From NCBI RefSeq assembly GCF_012275575.1, contig NZ_NPIH01000276.1, forward strand, positions 1-64,000: a DNA stretch of 64,000 bases. Direction: 5' to 3'. A model generated the notes under the pieces. That model ran no database searches, was not told where the DNA came from, and worked only from the letters and a program-made list of their open reading frames with translations. Below are positions 8,727-17,312 of the stretch, piece by piece. A program made the position numbers and the translations under genes. Each line of letters starts with the position of its first letter. The stretch's first letter is position 1. Source of the DNA: Paraburkholderia sp. SG-MS1 (lineage in GTDB: Bacteria; Pseudomonadota; Gammaproteobacteria; Burkholderiales; Burkholderiaceae).

Positions 8727-10520
8727 ATGGCTATCGAAATTCGTGCGTATCTATCGCCGACGCTGGTTTTGTTGGCTTTCAATTGGGACGAAGGAAAAAC
8801 CCGTGCGGACTTTCTGGGTTTCGCGATAAAGCGAGAACCGGGTTTCTGGTCGGCGGATGGCAAAACCCGCGCGCCGGAAAGCTGGCTGCCCAATCGCCTG
8901 ACTTTCGATGGCCCGGTCCAGGCTGGTCAGCCGGATGCGCCGTCGAACGCCGCGCCGATTCAGAAATTTATGTGGTGGGATGCCCGCATCGACGAGGCGG
9001 ACCGCGGGCAGACGTTCACCTACACGGCGTATCCGGTGGTGGGCAGCACGAAGGCGCCGGATTTGCTGGACGCGCAACAGGCGCAGACAAAGATCACCCT
9101 GCCCCAGCATATCGAGGACGGTATCGGCACATGGTTCAACCGGGCGGTGGTCAGTTCTCAGGCGTTCTCGCGCAAGGTGAAGGCGATGGGTCTCGATCCG
9201 GCGCAAGCGCCGCCCGCCGCGAAAGCGCTTGAACTGCGCCGCTGGTTGGCGAACGATCTGGAGAGCAGTTTTGCCGCGGTGTTCGACGGTGCGACGCGCG
9301 CCGTGTCGGCGGTCTACCATCTCACCGATACGCTGTGGGTGATCCCCGCGTTGAAGAAATTCGCGCAGGCTCAAGCGCCGCACGCGACAGCGGTGGTGTA
9401 CGACGCCCACACCGGCGCGGCCACCCGAAGTCATCCGGCAACGCCGTCGCCGAACCAGCCAGCGGTCGACGAACTCGGCGGGATCGTCGATTTTCATCCG
9501 CGCAAGGCGACGAACATCATGCACGACAAGTTCATCGTTACTGACGCGCCAAATGCGAAGTCAGCCGATAAAGGCAAACCCACCCGTCTGCTCACCGGTT
9601 CGGCCAATTTCACCACCGAAGGTCTGACGGAGCAGGCCAACCTTCTGCATGTACTCGATTCGCCTGAACTTGCGCAGTTGTACAGCGACCGTGCCGCTGC
9701 GATTTCGTCGGACCCGACGCTCGCCGCGACCGCGCAACTCTCGCATGGCTGGAGCGACACGGTCAAAGTGGGCAGCGCATCGGTGCGGGCCTCGTTTTCG
9801 CCTGAGCCCGCGGCGCAGCGCACGCAGATCGACACTATCGTCGAGGCAATCGGCAAGGCCGAGCATTCGGTACTTTTCTGTCTGTTCTCGCCGACCGACG
9901 CGCCCTTGCGCGACGCCTGTTTTGCAGCAGGCGACAAGGGCCTGATGATGTTCGGCCTCGTCAACGCGATCTCGGCGCACGCGGCGACCACCGCCGAAGA
10001 AAAGGAAGAGAACGGCGAGCAACTGAATGCGACCGAATTGACCAGCATCGCGCTCTATCACCGCAACCAGCACAACCGGGATGTGGTGGACGGCGAGTAC
10101 TTTTCCACCGCGACGGTGCCGGAAGGCTTCGACGTCGAGATGCAACTCTTTCCGGGCGAAAAGCGTCCGCCGTATCCGCCGGTCATCATTCACCACAAGT
10201 TTCTGGTGATCGACGCGGAAGGAGAGAACCCGATCGTGTACACCGGTTCAGCCAACATGAGCAACAACTCCGAGCATAAGAACGACGAGAACCTGCTTGA
10301 AATCAGGGACCGTCGCGTTGCGGCAATTTATCTGGCCGAGTTCCTGCGGCTGTACGAGCATTACCGTGCCCGCGCCCTGGCGATCAAGGCGGCCGTGAAA
10401 AAGACTCCCAAGGTAACGCTCGCGCTTGAGCCGGACCGGCATTGGGCGGATAAATATTATGTGGACGGCAGTCCCGAATCGAAGGCGCGGATTGCGCTTG
10501 CGGCGGAACCGGCGGGCTGA
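8727..10520 (+). CDS. phospholipase D-like protein with two HKD motifs
   Basis: The 597-residue protein starts at ATG 8727 after an AAGGGG ribosome site. Two complete HxKx4D motifs are visible: HDKFIVTD near residue 265, followed by LLTGSANFT, and HHKFLVID near residue 488, followed by YTGSANMSNN. Two HKD halves normally form one active site that attacks phosphodiesters through a phosphohistidine. No signal peptide or membrane segment is seen, so it is probably cytoplasmic unless exported by a specialised system. It could be a lipase, a nuclease or a secreted effector. It has no operon partner. Confidence 0.85.
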   Translation: MAIEIRAYLSPTLVLLAFNWDEGKTRADFLGFAIKREPGFWSADGKTRAPESWLPNRLTFDGPVQAGQPDAPSNAAPIQKFMWWDARIDEADRGQTFTYTAYPVVGSTKAPDLLDAQQAQTKITLPQHIEDGIGTWFNRAVVSSQAFSRKVKAMGLDPAQAPPAAKALELRRWLANDLESSFAAVFDGATRAVSAVYHLTDTLWVIPALKKFAQAQAPHATAVVYDAHTGAATRSHPATPSPNQPAVDELGGIVDFHPRKATNIMHDKFIVTDAPNAKSADKGKPTRLLTGSANFTTEGLTEQANLLHVLDSPELAQLYSDRAAAISSDPTLAATAQLSHGWSDTVKVGSASVRASFSPEPAAQRTQIDTIVEAIGKAEHSVLFCLFSPTDAPLRDACFAAGDKGLMMFGLVNAISAHAATTAEEKEENGEQLNATELTSIALYHRNQHNRDVVDGEYFSTATVPEGFDVEMQLFPGEKRPPYPPVIIHHKFLVIDAEGENPIVYTGSANMSNNSEHKNDENLLEIRDRRVAAIYLAEFLRLYEHYRARALAIKAAVKKTPKVTLALEPDRHWADKYYVDGSPESKARIALAAEPAG

Positions 10521-10746
10521 CTCATTCGGTAAGTCTGGTGGGCGATTAGATGCACGTCACGATCTGCTCGCTTGCCTGCAGGTGGCGCTCGCCCTGCGCG
10601 TGGTCGTGAAATCCGACTGAAGACCTCTGATCGATCGCGGCTACTTTGTTTTTAGTTATTCTGACACTTCGAAGCACCTGGCCACTCGGCGACGCCACCA
10701 GATTTTCGTGACGTACCGGGCCCGATTTTTCATGGCGCCCCGTACC

Positions 10747-12993
10747 CTACCCGCTGGGGACGGAGTGAGCGGCGCGCAAGGCCTCGTCTGCGACAGCCAG
10801 ACGGGACGCCATCACCTTGACGACAAAGCGATTAATTTGCTGCAGGGTCACAGGGTCGTCGCGTTCGAGCGCCTGCAACGACTCGAGCGTCAAACGCAGG
10901 ACGCGTGCGGGACCCTCTGCGAGCACATCCGCGCTGCGCGCCTGCTGCGTGTACACCGCCATCTCGCCGACGATCGTACCCGGCCCGAACGAGCGCAACC
11001 TGAGACTGCGCCCATCGGCAAGCGGCAGTGAGACGGTGACACGGCCGCTCTCGACAAAGTACATGGCGTCCCCCGGCTCGCCGCGACGGAAAACCGGCTG
11101 GCCCGCGCCAAGCTCACGCGCTTCCAGGAGGGTCAGCAGCCTTGCGAGCGCGGGTGACGTGAAATGCGGCGCGAGCATCATGTGGAAATCCTCTTCGGCG
11201 CGAGGCAACGCGCGCGAATCCGAGGCGAGAAGCGTATCTTCGATCCATTCCAATCCCGCATCCAGCGTAGGGAACTCGTGGATCCGGAGATTCAGCGTAC
11301 CGGTCTTCATGAGTAGTTCACGCGAGCGTATCGGCAACCCCGTCAGCACCAGGTCCGCATCAGTCGTTGCGCACAACTGCCAGAGCTTGACGAAGCTAAC
11401 CGATACCGATGCGTCCATGCCGTTAGTCGACGCGAAGTCGAGCACGACGAAGCGAACGGACCCCGGCCCGCGCGTGACCAACCGTTCCCGCACGCGCTGC
11501 AAGATCGAATTGGCCGTACCAAAGAAAAGAAATCCCTGCAGACACGTTCCGCAGACCTGTGCACCGAGTTCGTAAAGCCGTTCGGTGGCCTCGATACTGC
11601 GTTCGACAGTCGATGTGCGCGTGCTGCCGTCGAACTCCATACGAACGCAGCTGACGCGGCCGTACAGCAACGCGAACATCACACATGCGGCGATTACTCC
11701 GGCCACCACCCCAGTGACGACGCCATAGAACGCAATCGCGCCCAGAATCAGCGGTATAAGCAGGTACTCATGCCAGTTGAGCTTGCGAAAAGCGCTGACT
11801 AGCCACTGGATCAACAGACGCACTCCCATGAATAGCTGCAGCCCGACCAGCACCGGTACGGGAAATAGCGCCACCAGGTCCGGTGAGACGACCAGCACGA
11901 ACAGGCAGGCAAGGGCAGCGAAGACGCCGGCCAGACGACTTGTCGCGCCAGCGCGTGCATTGAGCATTGATCGATTGAACGACTGGTAGCCGACCATTCC
12001 GCCTAACATCCCGCTCGCGATGTTGGCGATGCCGGCCGCACGCATCTCGCGGTTCAGATCGATATCTTCACCCGTGGCTGCGCCTATCGCAGTCGAATTC
12101 ATCAGGATCGAGATCGCCGAGATCGACGTCACGGCGAGGGTCTCCGGCAAGTGCGCACCGATTGCCGGCCAGTCGACCCCGCCGTGCACGAGCGATGCCG
12201 GCAAATGCAACTCGGGAATTCGCATGGCGTCCGGCGCCACGCGCGGAAGCAGCAATTGCGTGTCGCGCGCGTCGTCGATCGACAGGCCGGCGGCAAAGAG
12301 GAGCACGTAAAACAGGGCGACGCCGAGTGCAAGCGTGATGGGCAGTGCCGCAGCGTGCTTCCAGGTGCGCGACAGAAGCGTGGCTGACGCGCACACGAGT
12401 AAAGCCGGTGTCCAGACCAGCCAGCTCAGGTGCATCACCAGCGCCAAGGAGTGCCAGTTCAAGGGCTCACCGGTCACTACCCGACACGCGCCGGCCAGCA
12501 GGAGGTAGCCAGTCCCGGCAAGGAAGCCGCCTACGACGGGGTAAGGCAGGAATTGCAGCGAACGGCCGCGCCTGGACGACCCGAGCGCATACAGAATGAT
12601 GCCCGTCACCACCGAACACAACGCGATGGCGATCAGCACCGTCAGCAGGATTGTTTGCGGTGTTCCGCCGTCAGCCCGCACGCTGCTCGCGACGCCGGCC
12701 GCCACACCGGCAAGAAACGCTGTCGCGTTGCCGTCGGGTCCGGCGATGTTCATGCGCATCGAACTCATCAAGGCGATCACGAGTGCGGTCACCACGCAAC
12801 TGATGAGGGCGGTGGGCACCCCAAGCCCGGCGTAACGGGCGAGATCCGCGCTAAAGATCATGGTGCCGAGACTCATTGCATAGCAGAGCATGACCAGCAT
12901 CGACACCGTGCCCGCCGCCAGATCTCCGGCCAAGGCCCGGATGCGTAGCCCGAAGCGGGAACCGGGTGAGGAACCTGACATAGCTGGCTTCAC
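10747..12993 (-). CDS. SulP-family anion transporter with STAS and cyclic-nucleotide-binding domains
   Basis: The 748-residue protein probably starts at GTG 12993 (GGGGAA five bases upstream); ATG 12981 is an alternative. Residues 20-430 hold about a dozen hydrophobic segments of the SulP fold. Residues 450-580 are a STAS domain (VLDFASTNGMDAS). Residues 600-735 form a cyclic-nucleotide-binding domain whose phosphate cassette reads GEMAVYTQQARSA, with the key Glu677 and Arg686 present. SulP proteins move sulfate, bicarbonate or other anions across the inner membrane; a cyclic nucleotide probably gates or tunes transport. The gene is divergent from a class III cyclase gene. Confidence 0.88.
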   Translation of the reverse strand: MKPAMSGSSPGSRFGLRIRALAGDLAAGTVSMLVMLCYAMSLGTMIFSADLARYAGLGVPTALISCVVTALVIALMSSMRMNIAGPDGNATAFLAGVAAGVASSVRADGGTPQTILLTVLIAIALCSVVTGIILYALGSSRRGRSLQFLPYPVVGGFLAGTGYLLLAGACRVVTGEPLNWHSLALVMHLSWLVWTPALLVCASATLLSRTWKHAAALPITLALGVALFYVLLFAAGLSIDDARDTQLLLPRVAPDAMRIPELHLPASLVHGGVDWPAIGAHLPETLAVTSISAISILMNSTAIGAATGEDIDLNREMRAAGIANIASGMLGGMVGYQSFNRSMLNARAGATSRLAGVFAALACLFVLVVSPDLVALFPVPVLVGLQLFMGVRLLIQWLVSAFRKLNWHEYLLIPLILGAIAFYGVVTGVVAGVIAACVMFALLYGRVSCVRMEFDGSTRTSTVERSIEATERLYELGAQVCGTCLQGFLFFGTANSILQRVRERLVTRGPGSVRFVVLDFASTNGMDASVSVSFVKLWQLCATTDADLVLTGLPIRSRELLMKTGTLNLRIHEFPTLDAGLEWIEDTLLASDSRALPRAEEDFHMMLAPHFTSPALARLLTLLEARELGAGQPVFRRGEPGDAMYFVESGRVTVSLPLADGRSLRLRSFGPGTIVGEMAVYTQQARSADVLAEGPARVLRLTLESLQALERDDPVTLQQINRFVVKVMASRLAVADEALRAAHSVPSG

Positions 12994-13457
12994 AGTATTT
13001 CCCCGTTAGAGCGGATCCAGTCTCGCCTGGACTGTGCGGTTCGCGCGGCGCGCCGCGGCTGTGCCGTGTTCGAACGTCACCTATCGTTTCGCATGACGAA
13101 GGACCGCATGTTGTGTTCGCCTCTTCGCGCGACAACGTGCCCGACTCGTCGTGCAGTATCCGTCGTGGCCTCAACCAGTGTCAAACGCAGGGCGGAATCT
13201 GCACCCTCCGCCTCGCTCATGCACGGTATCCGTCTCCTTCGCGCTGGACGTACACTGTGTTCTGATCGGGAGTACTTTCAACACGAGTATGTGACTGTTG
13301 CACCCGTCGCAGGCCGGCAACGGACGGTGCGTCGATTCGTATGTTTCGTGGGTCCAACACGGCCTCGTCCGGGCATAAGGTTCGCTAACCTGCGCGGCAA
13401 TGAGCGGCGCAATGAGCGGCGCGAAGTAAATTCAAACGCATCGAATTGGCGGCGGCG
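12994..13457. promoter_or_regulatory. divergent intergenic region between SulP-CNB and cyclase genes
   Basis: These 464 bases separate the two divergent genes and must hold both promoters. A 12-bp unit (aatgagcggcgc) is repeated in tandem at 13399-13422, about 35 bases before the cyclase start. No gene was recognised. Confidence 0.45.
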
Positions 13458-16400
13458 ATGGATATCGATCAGTGGCTGCATGCATTGGGACTTGAACAAT
13501 ACGCACCCGCGTTTGCCGGGAACGATATCGATCTCACCATGCTGGAACAACTCGACGACGCGGACCTCAAAGAACTCGGCGTCCTCTCGCTCGGCCACCG
13601 CAAACGCCTGCTCGCGGCAATTGCCGATCGGCGAGACGCCAGGTGCGCAGCGCCGCCCGCCGTGAATGCGCCCGCGAGCGAGCGTCGGCAAGTCACCATT
13701 CTCTTCGCCGATCTGTGTGGTTTCACCGCGCTGTCGCAAACACTCGATCCTGAAGAGTTGCGCGAGTTGACCGGTCGTTACACCGCGCTCGTCGATGGGA
13801 TCGTGCTCGGCTACGGGGGTACGATCGACAAGCACATCGGCGATGCCGTGATGGCCATCTTCGGCGCACCGCGCGCGCACGACACCGATCCGCTTCGCGC
13901 GGCCCGTGCCGCGTTGGAAATTCATGAGGCGCTTAACGGACTGGCCGAGCAAGTGTCGCTTCCGCTGAAGGCGCATGTGGGCATTGCCAGCGGCGAGGTA
14001 GTCGCGGGTCCGTTCGAGCGCGCGGACGTTCAGGACTACACCGTGCTCGGCGAGTCCGTGAACCTGGCGGCCCGGCTAGTTGCCGCCGCAGGCCCCGGAG
14101 AAACACTGCTCTCCGATGGCGCGCATCGCGCACTCGGTCAATGCGTGACAAGCGACGCCGGCGGCGCGATGCGCTTCAAAGGAATCGATTCGCCAGTGCA
14201 GGTGTGGCGTCTGCGCTGTCTTACCGGTGAAAGCGTCATCGCAAGCCGAAGTGTTTTTGTCGGCCGCAAGGCTGAACTCGAGCAGTTCAAGGGCCTCGCC
14301 CGCGCGTGCCTCGAGCAGCGGGCCGGCCACGTCGTCTATGTCCGCGGCGAGGCGGGCATCGGCAAGACGCGGCTCGTCGACGAAATGCGCCGCTTCGTCG
14401 AAACGCTCGGCTTTGCTGCCCACCGCGGCCTCGTGCTCGATTTCGGCGTGGGGAAAGGCCAGGATCCGATCCGCACCATTGTCGGCAGCCTGGTGGGCCT
14501 CGCGCCGGCGGCCCGCGTCGATGAGCGGCGCGCCACCGCCGAACGGGTTGCTGCGTCCGGGGCCGTCGGCCCCGAGCAGCTTATGTTTCTCCACGACATC
14601 CTCGATCTCGCGCAAACCGGTGAATGGCGCACGCTTTATGATGCGATGGACAATGCTGCGCGCATGCGCGGCAAGTGCACGGTCGCGGCAGCGATCACAG
14701 AGGATGCCTGCCGGCAAGGGCCCACCCTGATTGCCGTGGAAGACCTGCATTGGGCCGACCCGCAGGTGCTCGGTTACCTGGCCGCCTTCGCTTCGGCGAT
14801 CGCGAACGGTCCGGGCCTGCTCGTGATGACTTCGCGCGTGGACGGCGATCCGCTCGACGCGGCATGGCGAGCCAGTTGCCGCGGCACGCCCTTTGCCACG
14901 ATCGACCTTGGCCCGCTGCGCAACGACGAGGCGCTGAACCTTGCCGGCAGCTTCATCGATGCAAGCGAGCGGGTCGCGCGGGCCTGCGTCGAGAGAGCCG
15001 GCGGCAATCCGCTGTTCCTCGAACAACTCCTGCATAACGCCGAGGAAGGCAGCGAGGAAGCGGTCCCCGCCACCATCCAGAGCCTCGTGCTGGCGCGCAT
15101 GGACCGGCTGACTACGCGCGATCGCGAGGCGTTCCAGGCCGCCGCAGTCATCGGACAGCGCTTTGGCCTCGCCTTGCTGCGGCGGCTGATCGATACACCG
15201 GACTACGTGTGTCACGGGCTCGTCCGAAACGCGCTCGTCTTGCCGGAAGGCGAAGATTTCCTGTTTGCCCACGCGCTCATTCAGGAGAGCGCCTACTCGA
15301 CGCTGCTGCGGGCACGCCGACGCGAGTTGCACCGCCTCGCGGCCGACTGGTTTGCAGCGACCGACCCGGTGTTGCGCGCCCAGCATCTCGATCGCGCCGA
15401 GGACGAGCGCGCGCCGCTCGCCTACCTCGACGCCGCGCACACGCAACGCGCGGCCTACTTCACCGAGGCGGCATTCCGGCTAGTCGAGCGAGGTCTGCAA
15501 ATCGCACAAAGGGAAACGGATCGCTACGCGCTGACCTGCTTCAAAGGCGAACTCCAACGAGACCTCGGCGACATCGCCGGGTCGATCGCGACGTACCGTG
15601 CGGCCGTGGCCACCGCGCCGAATGAAGCGGAGCTCTGTCAGTCCCAACTTGGGCTCGCCGAAGGTCTGCGGGTCAGCGAAGGCCTCGCCGAAGCCCTCCC
15701 CCTGCTGGACGCCGCTCAGCAAGTGGCGGAGCGTCTGGGCACGGTGCCCGAACTCGCACGCCTGCATCACTTGCGCGGCAACATCCTCTTTCCGCTTGGC
15801 AGGATCGAGGATTGCCGCACCGAGCACGAGCGCGGGCTCGCCTACGCACGGCGGCTCGGCCTACCCGAAGCGGAGGCGCGCGCACTCGGCGGCCTCGCCG
15901 ATGCTGCCTACGCGCAAGGGCGCATGCGCACCGCCTTCGAGCACTTTAGCCTGTGCGTCGCGTTGAGCCGTGAACACGGTTTCGGCCGCATCGAGGTCGC
16001 CAATCGTTCGATGACCGGCTTCAGCCGGATCTTCCTCAACGAGGCACGCGCGGCGCGCGAGGACGTAAGCGCCGCCGCACGCGCGGCGGCGCTGGTCAGC
16101 CAGCCGCGTGCGCAGATGCTGTGCGAAACGTTGGGCGTGTTTACCTGCTACGAAATGGGTGACGTGCCGGCTACTCTCGCTCATCTCGAGCGCGAGATGC
16201 AGATCATCCGTCAACTAGGCGCTCGCCGCTTCGAAGCACAGAACATGGAAATGCGAGCGCGCGGACTGTTAGACAGTGGGCATCGCCGAGAGGCCGCCGA
16301 ATTGCTGCGCGAAGCGCTGGCAATTTGCTGCGAGGTGGGAACGCAGTTCAGCGCCCCCAAGGCCGTGAGCGCACTAAGCCGTGCGGTCGAGGACGACGAT

Positions 16401-16739
16401 GAGCGCACACGTCTGCTCGCCGACGGTGCGGACATGTTGCGGCGCGGCGCGGTCGGGCACAATCATCTGTGGTTCTACCGCGATGCGATCGAAGCGATGT
16501 TGTCCGCTGGCGACGCTGCCGGCGTACTGCACTACGCCACTGCCCTCGAGGACTATACCCGCGTCGAGCCGCTGCCTTGGGCGGAACTGTTTGTGAGGCG
16601 CGGGCGCGCCCTCGCTCGTGCGAAGCACGACCATTCGGGCGAAGGAACACGGCGCGAGCTCGAGCGTGTACGCGCCGACCTCGTGCAAGCGGGATCCAAC
16701 AGCTATCTGCCTGCGGTAGACGCCGCGCTTGCCTGGTAG
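13458..16739 (+). CDS. SAM domain-class III cyclase-AAA ATPase-TPR signalling protein
   Basis: The 1093-residue protein starts at ATG 13458 (the frame also opens 12 bases earlier at a TTG). Residues 1-60 form a SAM domain. Residues 76-225 form a class III nucleotide cyclase domain with both metal Asp residues (Asp85, Asp129), the purine-selecting Lys125 and Asp193, and the transition-state Asn202 and Arg206, so it should be active, probably as an adenylate cyclase. An ATPase module follows (Walker A GEAGIGKT, Walker B LIAVEDLHW), and the last 500 residues are helical TPR-like repeats. The ATPase and repeats probably sense a signal. It is divergent from the SulP-CNB transporter, a plausible reader of its product. 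Confidence 0.88.
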   Translation: MDIDQWLHALGLEQYAPAFAGNDIDLTMLEQLDDADLKELGVLSLGHRKRLLAAIADRRDARCAAPPAVNAPASERRQVTILFADLCGFTALSQTLDPEELRELTGRYTALVDGIVLGYGGTIDKHIGDAVMAIFGAPRAHDTDPLRAARAALEIHEALNGLAEQVSLPLKAHVGIASGEVVAGPFERADVQDYTVLGESVNLAARLVAAAGPGETLLSDGAHRALGQCVTSDAGGAMRFKGIDSPVQVWRLRCLTGESVIASRSVFVGRKAELEQFKGLARACLEQRAGHVVYVRGEAGIGKTRLVDEMRRFVETLGFAAHRGLVLDFGVGKGQDPIRTIVGSLVGLAPAARVDERRATAERVAASGAVGPEQLMFLHDILDLAQTGEWRTLYDAMDNAARMRGKCTVAAAITEDACRQGPTLIAVEDLHWADPQVLGYLAAFASAIANGPGLLVMTSRVDGDPLDAAWRASCRGTPFATIDLGPLRNDEALNLAGSFIDASERVARACVERAGGNPLFLEQLLHNAEEGSEEAVPATIQSLVLARMDRLTTRDREAFQAAAVIGQRFGLALLRRLIDTPDYVCHGLVRNALVLPEGEDFLFAHALIQESAYSTLLRARRRELHRLAADWFAATDPVLRAQHLDRAEDERAPLAYLDAAHTQRAAYFTEAAFRLVERGLQIAQRETDRYALTCFKGELQRDLGDIAGSIATYRAAVATAPNEAELCQSQLGLAEGLRVSEGLAEALPLLDAAQQVAERLGTVPELARLHHLRGNILFPLGRIEDCRTEHERGLAYARRLGLPEAEARALGGLADAAYAQGRMRTAFEHFSLCVALSREHGFGRIEVANRSMTGFSRIFLNEARAAREDVSAAARAAALVSQPRAQMLCETLGVFTCYEMGDVPATLAHLEREMQIIRQLGARRFEAQNMEMRARGLLDSGHRREAAELLREALAICCEVGTQFSAPKAVSALSRAVEDDDERTRLLADGADMLRRGAVGHNHLWFYRDAIEAMLSAGDAAGVLHYATALEDYTRVEPLPWAELFVRRGRALARAKHDHSGEGTRRELERVRADLVQAGSNSYLPAVDAALAW

Positions 16740-16998
16740 CGGCGGCGTTGCCCGGTGCATTCCATCGCCGCGGTTCGCTCAACTGCGAATGACAGGAGCA
16801 AAGCCCCGCTCATGGTGTGCGCATTCAGCGAACAACCCCGCCGTCCTGGCGGTATCGGGCCTTAAGGCAAATTGTCCCGACTGTCTCGTTATGGCCCGAG
16901 TCATTCGGTCCAGCGGTGTTCCCGTTGCGCGATAACGCGAGGGCGCTCGTGTCGTTGCATCGTCCTCGCGATACAACGGTGCCGTTCGGGCCCCTCCC

Positions 16999-17256
16999 CT
17001 AATTGAACATTTCTGGCCGCAAGTCGCTCACCTCGATGATCACGTCGGCGGGCAGGTTCGCGCGGCGTGCCGCAGCGCGGATGGCTTCAGCGTTGGGCGC
17101 CTCATACAGGCAATAAGTCTTCTTCTTGTCCGCACTGAGAAACGAAATGAGCCACTCGACGCCCTCCTCGTCGTTGATCAGTTTCACGGCAGCCGCACTT
17201 GCGCCGGTGACCTCCAGCTGTTCCGCAAAATTTCGTTCAATTATAAAACGTGGCAT
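16999..17256 (-). CDS. DUF4242 family small protein
   Basis: The 85-residue protein starts at ATG 17256 with a strong AGGAGG site. It reads MPRFIIERNF and has the alpha/beta barrel-like pattern of DUF4242 proteins, one actinobacterial member of which binds nickel. It lies 56 bases downstream of the second cyclase-like gene on the same strand and is probably cotranscribed. It has no signal peptide. The function is unknown; its position suggests a role in the same signalling unit. Confidence 0.75.
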   Translation of the reverse strand: MPRFIIERNFAEQLEVTGASAAAVKLINDEEGVEWLISFLSADKKKTYCLYEAPNAEAIRAAARRANLPADVIIEVSDLRPEMFN

Positions 17257-17312
17257 CGGATCCTCCTTGAGTAGTGGCTGCATCGCTGCGCCTCGCAATC
17301 TGCAGCCGTGTA

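Noticed and set aside
14076..15446. Minus-strand open frame of 456 codons within the cyclase gene
   Set aside because: The plus strand has a continuous multidomain protein; the minus frame has no motifs.
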